In this document: positions 16,951-27,904 of the stretch, in pieces
Numbering within the stretch: position 1 is the first letter of the stretch
Layout: every line of letters begins with the position of its first letter
From: Hyphomonas sp.
GTDB taxonomy: Bacteria; Pseudomonadota; Alphaproteobacteria; Caulobacterales; Hyphomonadaceae
Length of the DNA stretch: 64,000 bases
Direction of reading: 5' to 3'
Assembly (NCBI RefSeq): GCF_016125515.1
Contig: NZ_WGLO01000009.1
Span: forward strand, 124,001 to 188,000
Program-made: the position numbers and the translations under genes
Notes under the pieces: generated by a model
The model's database searches: none
What the model was told of the DNA's origin: nothing
What the model saw: only the letters and a program-made list of their open reading frames with translations

Positions 16951-18648
16951 ATGGACGCCAGCGCAGTGCAGGACAAAACCGATGTCAGGATGACAGGCCT
17001 TACCGCCGCGATGGCCGATGCCGTCGCCGCCATCGAGACCTATGTCACAGCCGCGTCCCGCGCTGCCCGGGAAAGCCTTTCGCTGCCGAACGGCAAACCG
17101 GACCGCGCCGCGTTCGAACGCCACCAGCACCGGGCGCACGGCCTGTCCTGGGTCGCAACCTATCTGGAAACCCTTCGCCAGACCGCAGGCTGGGCCAAGC
17201 GGCTCGAAGCTGAAGGCCAGTTCGGCGAGGTCGAGGCGCTGCTCTGCCAGGTCCTGTTCGGCGAATATTGCGCCCAGCTGATCGGCGGCATTCCGATGAA
17301 CCAGGGCGAGATGGTGCGCCCGGCGGATCTCGGCTGTTCGCAGGCGGACATGCAGCTCCTGTTCGCGCCCGCGATCCAGCGCTTCATCCTCGAAGGCAAG
17401 ACGCCGGAAGTGATGGCCGCTGCGGCGACGTTCCTGCCGGACGCGCTGTCGCGCAACACGGTGGAGTTCACCGGTCTCGACGAGACGATGGAAATGGTGC
17501 GCGACCAGTTCGCGAAATTTGCAGCGACTCGGATCAAGCCGGTGGCACACAGCTGGCACCTCGCCAACGACTATATCCCGATGGAGGTCGTCAACGAGAT
17601 GGCTGAGCTCGGCGTGTTCGGACTGACCATCCCGGAAGAGTTTGGCGGGCTCGGCATGGGCAAGACGGCGATGTGCGTCGTGTCCGAGGAATTGTCGCGC
17701 GGCTATATCGGCACCGGCTCACTCGGCACGCGCTCGGAGATTGCCGCCGAGCTGATCCTGATCGGCGGGACGCCGGAGCAGAAAGCGAAATGGCTGCCGG
17801 CGATCGCCTCGGGCGAGATCCTTCCGACGGCCGTGTTCACGGAGCCCAATACCGGCTCCGACCTCGGCTCGCTGCGGACACGCGCGGTAAAGTCCGCAGA
17901 CGGAACGGAATATGTGGTGACCGGCAACAAGACCTGGATCACGCACCCGGTGCGGGCCGACCTGATGACGCTGCTGGCGCGGACAGATCCGGCCACGAAA
18001 AATTTCTCCGGTCTGTCGATGCTGCTCGCCGAGAAGCCGCGCGGCACCGATGCAGATCCGTTCCCGGCCGAAGGCATGACCGGCGGCGAGATCGAAGTGC
18101 TCGGCTACCGCGGCATGAAGGAGTACGAGATCGGTTTCGACGGGTTCAAGGTGAAGGCCGAGAACCTGCTGGGCGGCGTGGAAGGGCAGGGCTTCAAGCA
18201 TCTGATGGCGACGTTCGAGAGCGCCCGCATCCAGACCGCCGCGCGGGCTGTCGGTGTGGCGCAGAACGCGTTCGAGATCGGTCTGCGTTACGCGCTCGAC
18301 CGCAATCAGTTCGGCCAGCCGATCTTCAACTTCCCGCGCGTATCGAACAAGCTGGTGATGATGGCCGCCGAACTGATGGGCGTGCGTCAGCTGACCTATT
18401 ATTCCGCGCGCCAGAAGGATGACGGCAAGCGCTGCGACCTCGAAGCCGGTATGGCAAAATTGCTGGCCGCGCGCGTGGCCTGGGCTGCGGCGGACAACAG
18501 CGTTCAGATCCATGGCGGTAACGGCTTTGCACTGGAATACCCCATCAGCCGCGTGCTGCAGGATGCGCGCATCCTCAACATCTTCGAAGGCGCCGGGGAA
18601 GTACAGGCCATGGTGATTGCCCGCCGGTTGATTGAAGGCGGCAACTGA
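16951..18648 (+). CDS. mcd: Acyl-CoA dehydrogenase, probable methylsuccinyl-CoA dehydrogenase
   Basis: 565 residues, about 170 longer than ordinary acyl-CoA dehydrogenases because of an N-terminal helical extension. This architecture is characteristic of methylsuccinyl-CoA dehydrogenase, the ethylmalonyl-CoA pathway enzyme that makes mesaconyl-CoA. The catalytic core starts near residue 170 (MVRDQFAKFAATRIKPVAH), carries the FAD/substrate stretch FTEPNTGSDLGSLRTRAV and ends with NIFEGAGEVQAMVIARRL, where Glu in the FEGAGE segment sits at the usual catalytic region. GGAGGGA precedes ATG 16951. No other pathway genes (ccr, ecm, mcl) are in view, so the specific assignment is an inference. Confidence 0.75.
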   Translation: MDASAVQDKTDVRMTGLTAAMADAVAAIETYVTAASRAARESLSLPNGKPDRAAFERHQHRAHGLSWVATYLETLRQTAGWAKRLEAEGQFGEVEALLCQVLFGEYCAQLIGGIPMNQGEMVRPADLGCSQADMQLLFAPAIQRFILEGKTPEVMAAAATFLPDALSRNTVEFTGLDETMEMVRDQFAKFAATRIKPVAHSWHLANDYIPMEVVNEMAELGVFGLTIPEEFGGLGMGKTAMCVVSEELSRGYIGTGSLGTRSEIAAELILIGGTPEQKAKWLPAIASGEILPTAVFTEPNTGSDLGSLRTRAVKSADGTEYVVTGNKTWITHPVRADLMTLLARTDPATKNFSGLSMLLAEKPRGTDADPFPAEGMTGGEIEVLGYRGMKEYEIGFDGFKVKAENLLGGVEGQGFKHLMATFESARIQTAARAVGVAQNAFEIGLRYALDRNQFGQPIFNFPRVSNKLVMMAAELMGVRQLTYYSARQKDDGKRCDLEAGMAKLLAARVAWAAADNSVQIHGGNGFALEYPISRVLQDARILNIFEGAGEVQAMVIARRLIEGGN

Positions 18649-18739
18649 AGCCAGCTGCCAGAGGATATGGTAAAGGTGCGCCGCGGCGCCGCGCCGGCCT
18701 GCGGGTTCGGCGCATCAACCGGTTTTCAGGAGACGCAAC

Positions 18740-20377
18740 ATGAGTACGACGGAAGAACGCCGCCGCACGCGTCTGCCTGAATGGCGGCGGCGCCTGAAGG
18801 TCGCGCGCTGGCGCGGCATCCGCCAGATCCATCACAATGAAGTGGTCGAGCACGTCCATGAAGAGGGCGCGCTTTCGGGCCGCTACATTTTCATGAACGT
18901 GATGTCATGCGGTATCGCGATCCTGGGCCTGCTATTGTCCTCACCGGCTGTGATCATCGGCGCGATGCTGATTTCGCCGCTGATGGGTCCGATCATGCTC
19001 ATGGGTTTCTCGCTCGCAATTCTTGAACTCGCCGCCTTGCGTCAGGCAGTCGTGTCGCTGGCGGTCGGAACCCTCGTCTCGCTGGCTACAGCCTTCCTGA
19101 TCGTATTCTTTTCTCCGCTCACGGAGATTACGACCGAGATCCTTTCCCGCGCCCGGCCGAATTTCTTCGATCTGATGGTCGCGGTCTTCTCAGGCCTTGC
19201 GGGCGGCTATGCCGTGATCCATCGAAAGGGCGAAACCATCGTCGGCGTGGCGATCGCAACGGCGCTGATGCCGCCCCTGGCGGTGACCGGCTTTGGTCTT
19301 GCCACGGCCCAGTTCCAGATCGCTGGCGGCGCCTTCTTCCTGTTCATGACCAACCTGCTGGCCATCGCGCTGATGGTTACGGTGCTGTCGCGCTTCTATG
19401 GCTTCGGCGAACGCCATAGCCCGCGTCATACGGCCTGGCAGAATGCTCTTATCGTCGGCGTATTCGTCGCGCTGTCGATTCCGCTCGGGCTGTCACTGCG
19501 CGACATTGCCTATGAGGCACGCGTTCGAGACGTGGCGCGCGACATGCTGCTGACGCCGTTCGACAGTTCCGAAGCGCGGGTCACCGACTTCGACGTCACC
19601 TTTCCGCGAAGCGGGCCGGCGCGGATCAATGTGCGGGCGACCGTGCTGACGCCGGTGCGCGTGCCGGACGCTGAACTCGGCCTGGCAGCGCAGTTGTCGG
19701 AGCGCTTCCGCAGGAAGGTGAATGTCGTGGTCGACCAGTTGCTCATCGATGACGACGTCAGTTCGGAAACGGCGCGGTTGGCAGCCGTTGCCGAGTCCTC
19801 CTTCGGAGCACCCATGCGGGCCCAGACGGCCCAGCTTGAAGCGATTGCGGCCGAGCGGCGCACGGAACGGGAGTTGCGCCTTGCGTTCCCGTATGAACTT
19901 GCCGGCGCGGACATCAATCCGCAGACGCGCCGCGCGGTGTTCTCGGCGGCGCCGACCGCCGGCGTGAGCTTGCCAGCCTACAAGCGACTGGAGGAAGGAC
20001 TGGCGCGCAACTTCCCCGACTGGATGATCCGGGTGGATCCGCCGCGAAGCGAGATTCCGCCGATCGAATTTGCGCCCGACTCGGCGGCCCTTGGAGAAAT
20101 CAGAACCCAGCTGGCAGCAGACCTTGCCTGGGGCCTGCAGCGTTGGGGCGTGACGCGCGTCGAGGTCGTCGCGGTCCTGCCGACGCCATCCGCCGCGCAG
20201 GGCTTCAACGAGGCAAGCCTCGGTCATCGCCGCGCGGAGGCCTTGGCCACGGAGCTGGAGAAGGCCGGTCTGGAGACCGGGATCGTCGGGGAATACCGTG
20301 CCAGCGGCAGTACGCCGGCCGACCGCGCCGCGGCCGTCCAGCGTACCAATCAGATATTCATCCGGCCTGCTGGCTAG
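18740..20377 (+). CDS. DUF389 membrane protein with OmpA-like C-terminal domain
   Basis: 545 residues. The N-terminal half is DUF389: a short soluble head, then about seven helices with the hallmark SSPAVIIGAMLISPLMGPIM and VGVAIATALMPPLAVTGFG. The soluble C-terminus (about 275-545) ends in a segment resembling an OmpA-type peptidoglycan-associated domain (FAPDSAALGEI..., LGHRRAEALATEL, with the RxxA spacing). DUF389 function is unknown. The tail suggests contact with peptidoglycan or envelope partners, if the resemblance is real. CAGGAGA precedes the ATG. It overlaps the convergent metallo-hydrolase gene by 4 nt. Confidence 0.75.
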   Translation: MSTTEERRRTRLPEWRRRLKVARWRGIRQIHHNEVVEHVHEEGALSGRYIFMNVMSCGIAILGLLLSSPAVIIGAMLISPLMGPIMLMGFSLAILELAALRQAVVSLAVGTLVSLATAFLIVFFSPLTEITTEILSRARPNFFDLMVAVFSGLAGGYAVIHRKGETIVGVAIATALMPPLAVTGFGLATAQFQIAGGAFFLFMTNLLAIALMVTVLSRFYGFGERHSPRHTAWQNALIVGVFVALSIPLGLSLRDIAYEARVRDVARDMLLTPFDSSEARVTDFDVTFPRSGPARINVRATVLTPVRVPDAELGLAAQLSERFRRKVNVVVDQLLIDDDVSSETARLAAVAESSFGAPMRAQTAQLEAIAAERRTERELRLAFPYELAGADINPQTRRAVFSAAPTAGVSLPAYKRLEEGLARNFPDWMIRVDPPRSEIPPIEFAPDSAALGEIRTQLAADLAWGLQRWGVTRVEVVAVLPTPSAAQGFNEASLGHRRAEALATELEKAGLETGIVGEYRASGSTPADRAAAVQRTNQIFIRPAG

Positions 20378-21255
20378 CGGATCACGCCGCCGAGCGGCGC
20401 AATGTCGGCCGGTTCATGCTGGATGATCACTCTCGCGCCCAGCCTGTTGGCGCGTTCCTCGAAGGCCGCCATGGAGGCGCGCGTTTCCTCTTCGCTGTAA
20501 TTGAAGCGCGGCACGCGCGACAGCGTGCGGCTTTCGCTGCGGTGATAGAGGTCGCCGGTCAAAAGGATCGGACCGGATTCCGGCATCATCAGCTGCAGCG
20601 AAGCGTGGCCGGGTGTGTGGCCGGGCGTCTCGAAGATTACGACCGATCCGTCGCCGAAGACGTCATATTCCTCCGGGATGATCTGGCGCTCCATCGGCTG
20701 GAACAGCGCATAGTTCGCAGCCAGCGACGGATCTCCCGGGGGCGAGCCGTCCGGCGGGAACATGGCGTCGTATTCTTTCTGGTTCACCAGCCAGGTGGCG
20801 CCCTGAACCTGATCGACCTGGCCGATATGGTCGAAGTGGTTGTGCGAGATCGACACGTAGTCGAGCTCCGACGGCACGATGCCGAGGTCAGCCAGCTGGT
20901 CCGTGATCGAGCGCTCCACCGAAACGGTGAAGACCTGCTGGGTGAACGGCGGCTGCCCGATCAGTGCGGTCGGCAGGCCGAGATCCCAGAGAAGGTGGCC
21001 TTTGGGATGGTTGATCAGGTAGCAGGTGTCGGTGAATTCGTCGGCCTGGCCCGCATAGTCCCCGCTGGACGAAAACACGTCGAGATCGGACACGCCGATC
21101 GTGCCGCAATCGAGAACGTTGACGGTAAGCGGCGCGGCCTCGGCAACTTCCGTCACTTCGGGCTCGGCAGCCGGGGCAGGAGTTTCTGTCTTCGGCGCAC
21201 AGGCGGCAAGCAGCGCGGCGCTGGCCGCTGTCGTGAGAAGCAGGGTGAGGCGCAT
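20374..21255 (-). CDS. Metallo-beta-lactamase-fold lipoprotein, N-acyl-homoserine-lactonase-like
   Basis: 293 residues. A lipoprotein signal (MRLTLLLTTAASAALLAACA) precedes a metallo-beta-lactamase domain with zinc motif SHNHFDHIGQ, FETPGHTPGHASLQL, a TGDLYH Asp and a C-terminal His in IIQHEPAD. The order CYLINHPKGHLLWDLGL then HxHxDH is that of the AiiA/AttM-type lactonases that open homoserine-lactone rings. The enzyme would act at the periplasmic face or outer surface, which is unusual for quorum-quenching enzymes. ATG 21255 follows GAAAGGAAACG. HisI lies just upstream on the same strand. Confidence 0.8.
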   Translation of the reverse strand: MRLTLLLTTAASAALLAACAPKTETPAPAAEPEVTEVAEAAPLTVNVLDCGTIGVSDLDVFSSSGDYAGQADEFTDTCYLINHPKGHLLWDLGLPTALIGQPPFTQQVFTVSVERSITDQLADLGIVPSELDYVSISHNHFDHIGQVDQVQGATWLVNQKEYDAMFPPDGSPPGDPSLAANYALFQPMERQIIPEEYDVFGDGSVVIFETPGHTPGHASLQLMMPESGPILLTGDLYHRSESRTLSRVPRFNYSEEETRASMAAFEERANRLGARVIIQHEPADIAPLGGVIR

Positions 21256-21290
21256 GGCGTTTCCTTTCCGTGTCTGGTCTGGCGGGAAGC

Positions 21291-21692
21291 CTAGTCCGCT
21301 TCGCCGTCTGCGGAAAGGGCGCGGCCATCGGCGCCGACGACCCGGTAGAAACAGCTGTCGCGGCCGGTATGGCAGGCGCCGCCCGTCTGGCGCACCTTCA
21401 ACAGCACAGCGTCCTGGTCGCAATCGACGCGGACTTCGGCGACCTCTTGCGTATGGCCGGAGGTCTCACCCTTGACCCAGAGCGCGCCGCGTGAACGCGA
21501 CCAGTAGGTCGCGCGCCCCGTGGCCAACGTTTGGCGCAGGGCCTCATAATTCATCCAGGCGAGCATCAGCACTTCGCCGGTTTCCGCATCCTGCGCGATG
21601 GCTGCGATCAGGCCACTGGCGTCGAATTTCGGACGCAGCTCAAGGGTTTCGTCCTGGGCGGAACCGGAGAGGGGAGGAGCAAAGTCTGTCAT
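21291..21692 (-). CDS. hisI: Phosphoribosyl-AMP cyclohydrolase
   Basis: 133 residues. It catalyses the third step of histidine biosynthesis, opening the purine ring of phosphoribosyl-AMP. The family motif set is clear: [38 protein letters not shown], the metal-binding [14 protein letters not shown] and the zinc cysteines in [14 protein letters not shown]. It lacks the HisE (PRA-PH) domain, as is common in alphaproteobacteria. It lies upstream of the lactonase-like lipoprotein on the same strand with a 35-nt gap. Confidence 0.93.
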   Translation of the reverse strand: MTDFAPPLSGSAQDETLELRPKFDASGLIAAIAQDAETGEVLMLAWMNYEALRQTLATGRATYWSRSRGALWVKGETSGHTQEVAEVRVDCDQDAVLLKVRQTGGACHTGRDSCFYRVVGADGRALSADGEAD

Positions 21693-21803
21693 GCTGTTGA
21701 GGCGTAGGAGCGGCTTCCCGGCGGGTCAAGCGCCGCCGGGAGCGGCTGACAAGAACGGCGAAAGGGCGTTAAGGTCGCAATACAGAAAATCGAGGAGACG
21801 AAG

Positions 21804-22634
21804 ATGGCCGAATACAGGGAAATTCTTGCTGAGACCAAGGACGGTGTCCTGACGATCACGCTGAACCGCCCCGAGCGGCTGAACGCCTGGACCGGCATCA
21901 TGCAGACCGAGGTCGAAACCGCGATCCGCGCGGGCGGCACCGACGACGCGGTACGCTGCATCGTGATCACGGGGGCGGGCCGGGGCTTCTGCGCGGGGGC
22001 GGATATGAACGGCCTGCAGTCGATCCAGGCGAGCGGGGGCGAGCAGTACCAGGCGAAGATTCCCGACTTGAAGCCGAAACCGGTGAGCGAGCTCGAGAAA
22101 ACATTTCCCGGCCGGTTCGGCCACATGTTCGCCTGTCCGAAGCCGATCATCGCGGCGATTAACGGGCCATGCGCCGGGATCGGCCTGATCCTCACCCTGT
22201 TTGCGGACATGCGCTATGCGGCGGCCGATGCGAAGTTCACCACGGCGTTTTCGCAGCGCGGCCTGATTGCCGAGCATGGAATCGCCTGGCAGCTGCCGCG
22301 TCTTGTCGGCGAGGCGAATGCGCTCGATCTGTTGTTCACGGCGCGCAAGTTCACCGGCGCAGAGGCAGAGAAGCTCGGCCTCGTCAATCGCGCACTGGCG
22401 GGGGAGGAGCTGATGCCGTTTGTTTACGATCTTGCCGAGCACCTCGCAACACAAGTCTCGCCGCGCTCGGTGGCGATCATGAAGCGCCAGATCCGCGAGA
22501 GCTATTTCCAGTCCTATGCCGACTCGCTCGCAGTGGCGGATGGGGAAATGGAAAAGAGTTTTGCCACACACGACTTCAAGGAAGGCGTCGCCAGCTTCGT
22601 CGAGCGGCGCGCGCCGGCGTTCACAGGGAAGTAA
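21804..22634 (+). CDS. Enoyl-CoA hydratase/isomerase
   Basis: 276 residues of the crotonase fold. The oxyanion-hole motifs are present: LNRPERLNAWT early, and GRGFCAGADMNGLQS with the second NGPCAGIGLILTLFADMRYAA and FTTAFSQRGLIAEHG. In canonical hydratases two glutamates occupy the FxxPExxLG region; here the stretch is FSQRGLIAEHGIAWQLPRLVG, closer to the 2-ketocyclohexane/1,2-epoxyphenylacetyl type. A CoA-ester hydratase or isomerase in degradation of fatty or aromatic acids. It is 8 nt from the HMG-CoA-lyase-like gene, so the two probably form an operon. Confidence 0.87.
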   Translation: MAEYREILAETKDGVLTITLNRPERLNAWTGIMQTEVETAIRAGGTDDAVRCIVITGAGRGFCAGADMNGLQSIQASGGEQYQAKIPDLKPKPVSELEKTFPGRFGHMFACPKPIIAAINGPCAGIGLILTLFADMRYAAADAKFTTAFSQRGLIAEHGIAWQLPRLVGEANALDLLFTARKFTGAEAEKLGLVNRALAGEELMPFVYDLAEHLATQVSPRSVAIMKRQIRESYFQSYADSLAVADGEMEKSFATHDFKEGVASFVERRAPAFTGK

Positions 22635-22642
22635 GCCTACGG

Positions 22643-23545
22643 ATGAAACGTCAGATACATATTGTTGAGGTTGGTCCTCGCGACGGACTCCAGAATGACC
22701 CGGCCAACCTGACGGTGGACGAGAAGCTGGAATTCATTGCCCGGCTGGAAGCGGCCGGCGTGACGCGGATGGAATCCGGCAGCTTCGTTTCGCCGAAGGC
22801 CGTGCCCAAGATGGCGAACTCGCCGGAAGTGTTCGCCGGACTGAACCGGGGCGGGCAAACAAAGCATATCGCACTGGCGCTGAACGAGACCGGTGTGCGC
22901 CGGGCGATCGAGGCGAAGGCCGACGAGATCAATTTCGTTCTGGTGGCGAGCGAGACCTTCGGACGAAAGAACCAGGGCATGAGCCCGCAGGACAGCGCCG
23001 ACATGCTCGCGAAGTGTGCGCCGCTGGTGCACGAGGCGGGCCTGCCGCTGTCGGCGACGATCTCGGTGGCGTTCGGCGATCCCTATGACGGCGATGTCGA
23101 TCTCGGCGTAGTCGGAAACCTTGCGGCGCAGGCGCAGCGCACCGGCATCGCCGAGCTGGCGCTCGGCGACACGATCGGCGCTGCGACGCCATGGGACGTG
23201 AAGCGCGCGATTGACCGCGTACGGATCGAGGCGCCCGACGTGACATTGCGCATGCATTTCCACGACACGCGCGGGGCAGGGTTAGCGAATGTGTTTGCGG
23301 CCGTCGAGGCGGGCGTCGATGTTATCGATGCCAGCTGCGGCGGCATTGGCGGTTGCCCCTTCGCCCCGGCGGCGACCGGCAATGTGGCGACGGAAGACGT
23401 GATCTGGATGCTGCATCGGGCCGGCTATGAGACAGGCATTGATCTGACCCAGATGATCGATACCGCGCGCTGGCTGGAATCGGTGCTGGGCCACGGTGTC
23501 TCGTCCGCGCTCAGCCGGGCTGGTGCATTTCCGAAAGCTAGGTAG
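22643..23545 (+). CDS. Hydroxymethylglutaryl-CoA lyase
   Basis: 300 residues of the DRE-TIM/HMG-CoA lyase family. EVGPRDGLQND at the N-terminus holds the metal Asp, MESGSFVSPKAVPKM follows, and the active-site Cys region is DASCGGIGGCPFAPAATGNVATEDV. MHFHDTRGAGLANV supplies two metal histidines. The enzyme cleaves 3-hydroxy-3-methylglutaryl-CoA to acetoacetate and acetyl-CoA in leucine catabolism. It follows the enoyl-CoA hydratase gene, consistent with branched-chain degradation. The rest of the leucine pathway is not in view. Confidence 0.92.
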   Translation: MKRQIHIVEVGPRDGLQNDPANLTVDEKLEFIARLEAAGVTRMESGSFVSPKAVPKMANSPEVFAGLNRGGQTKHIALALNETGVRRAIEAKADEINFVLVASETFGRKNQGMSPQDSADMLAKCAPLVHEAGLPLSATISVAFGDPYDGDVDLGVVGNLAAQAQRTGIAELALGDTIGAATPWDVKRAIDRVRIEAPDVTLRMHFHDTRGAGLANVFAAVEAGVDVIDASCGGIGGCPFAPAATGNVATEDVIWMLHRAGYETGIDLTQMIDTARWLESVLGHGVSSALSRAGAFPKAR

Positions 23546-23618
23546 ATTCCGCGATACCGAACGGCGTGGCCATGTCCCAGAAAGACTGGAGAAATCCAAA
23601 TCTGGAAGGTCCTAGCCG

Positions 23619-23861
23619 ATGTCCCATACGCCGCACGAACTCGTCGAGGAATTCCCCGACTCCGTTGATCAGATCCGCGCCCTGAAGGCGTCCGACCCAC
23701 ATTTCGCGCGGCTGGCCGACACCTATCACGAGCTGAACCGGCAGATTCACCGTATGGAAACCGATCTCGAGCCGGCCAGTGACGCGGCGCAGGCCGAGCT
23801 GCGCCTGAAGCGCCTGAAGCTCAAGGATGAGATCTACGCCCGGCTGAAGGCCGAAGGGTAG
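23619..23861 (+). CDS. YdcH-like DUF465 protein
   Basis: 80 residues. DPHFARLADTYHELNRQIHRMETD followed by ELRLKRLKLKDEIYARL is the DUF465/YdcH pattern of a short helical hairpin. Function is unknown. It lies in the same orientation as the leucine-degradation genes and next to a small membrane-peptide ORF. Confidence 0.85.
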   Translation: MSHTPHELVEEFPDSVDQIRALKASDPHFARLADTYHELNRQIHRMETDLEPASDAAQAELRLKRLKLKDEIYARLKAEG

Positions 23862-23879
23862 GATGGGAGAAAATGTGTA

Positions 23880-24017
23880 ATGATGACGATGAACAATCTT
23901 ACCGTTGACCCGCTTGCAGTTGCCGGGGCAGCCGGGTTCGCAGTCCTGATCCTGGTGATGGCCGGAATCACGATCTGGGTTGTCCGCCAGTCCGGCAAAT
24001 CGTCCGGCGAGAAATAG
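23880..24017 (+). CDS. Small single-helix membrane protein
   Basis: 45 residues from ATG 23880 to TAG 24017. One strongly hydrophobic helix (AVAGAAGFAVLILVMAGITI) is followed by WVVRQSGKSSGEK, giving a positive cytoplasmic-side tail. GGGAGA lies upstream. It is preceded by the YdcH-like gene (18-nt gap) and followed by secA on the other strand (gap 23 nt). No family is recognised. Three closely spaced ATG codons (23880, 23883, 23889) make the exact start uncertain. Confidence 0.5.
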   Translation: MMTMNNLTVDPLAVAGAAGFAVLILVMAGITIWVVRQSGKSSGEK

Positions 24018-24040
24018 ACTCCGGCCGCCGCGCGGCGACG

Positions 24041-26788
<2,748 letters not shown>

Positions 26789-26974
26789 GTGAGGCAGCAC
26801 CAACCAGTTTTGGGGATAAAAATTCCAAATCCTGAAGCCCAGCTTACAGGATATCGAGACCCACTCCCACCGCGCTTACCCTGGCTGAAACTACTCGACC
26901 AGCACGCGGGGCAGACTTAAGAACGCCGCCAAAGGGTGTCAATGCGGCGCCCTCAGTCGATGAGGGTGCCTGTC

Positions 26975-27904
26975 ATGACGACCAGACCTTTGATTTCAGC
27001 GGGTCGTTTGCCCGTTCTGGCCGCGCTGGCCCTCGTGGCAGCGCTTGGCGCGTGCGAGCAGGCGCAGCCGGATCAGGCCGAAATCGCCGCCCCGGATCAG
27101 ACTGTCGCAGCCTATGTCAACGGTGATCCGGTCTTCACCGGTGACGTGGAACTGGAGGCTGTGGCCCGGGGACTGATCAATGCCGGTCAGGACTTCGGCC
27201 CGGATGACGACGAGTTCCGGATCGTCCTGGACCAGCTGGTCGACCAGAAGCTGATGGCGCAGGAAGCCCGCCGCCGGGCTCTCGACCGCGATCCAGCCAG
27301 CCAGCGGCGCCTTGAAATGGCGCAGGAGCGCATCCTGGGCAACCTGCTGGTCGAGAGCCTGGTTTCCGAGCAGGTCACCGAAGAGGCGATCGACCGGATG
27401 TATGCCGAGCAGGTCCTCCTGCAGCAGGCCAATGACCAGGTTTCGGTGGCGCATATCCTTGTCGATACCAAGGAGGAGGCGGACGCGCTTTTTCAGCGCG
27501 TCGAGCAGGGCGAGACGTTTGAGAGCCTGGTGTTCAATCATTCCAAAGACACCCGCACGCGGATGGAGAACGGCGATCTCGGCTATGTGGCGCCGAACGA
27601 TCTCGCTGAACCCTTCCCGGTGGTCATTGCCAACACGCCGGTGGGCGAAGTCTCGCCGCCCTTCCAGACCTCGCAAGGCTGGCACATCCTGAAAGTGAAG
27701 GACCGGCGCACCGAGCCGCCCAAGACGCGCGAAGAGATGCGGCCCGAAATCGCGACCTTCCTGACCCTGAACGAGGTGAGCCGCATCCTGCGCCGCCTGC
27801 GGACCGAGGCCACGATCGAGCAAGGTTCCGGCCAGACATACGTTCCGACCACCGAGCCGGGGATCCCCGCGCCGGTCAACCTGCCGCCTGGAGACGATCT
27901 TTGA
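26975..27904 (+). CDS. Parvulin-type peptidyl-prolyl isomerase lipoprotein (PrsA/SurA-like)
   Basis: 309 residues. A signal with lipobox (LPVLAALALVAALGACEQ) anchors the protein on the periplasmic side. The rotamase domain is recognisable at VSVAHILVDTKEEADALFQRV, GDLGYVAPNDLAEPF and SQGWHILKVKDRR. A SurA-like helical N-terminal chaperone segment precedes it. The start at ATG 26975 has GAGGG nearby. It overlaps the argJ start by 4 nt, so it is translationally coupled to it, and it is divergent from secA. Likely helps fold exported proteins. Confidence 0.88.
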   Translation: MTTRPLISAGRLPVLAALALVAALGACEQAQPDQAEIAAPDQTVAAYVNGDPVFTGDVELEAVARGLINAGQDFGPDDDEFRIVLDQLVDQKLMAQEARRRALDRDPASQRRLEMAQERILGNLLVESLVSEQVTEEAIDRMYAEQVLLQQANDQVSVAHILVDTKEEADALFQRVEQGETFESLVFNHSKDTRTRMENGDLGYVAPNDLAEPFPVVIANTPVGEVSPPFQTSQGWHILKVKDRRTEPPKTREEMRPEIATFLTLNEVSRILRRLRTEATIEQGSGQTYVPTTEPGIPAPVNLPPGDDL

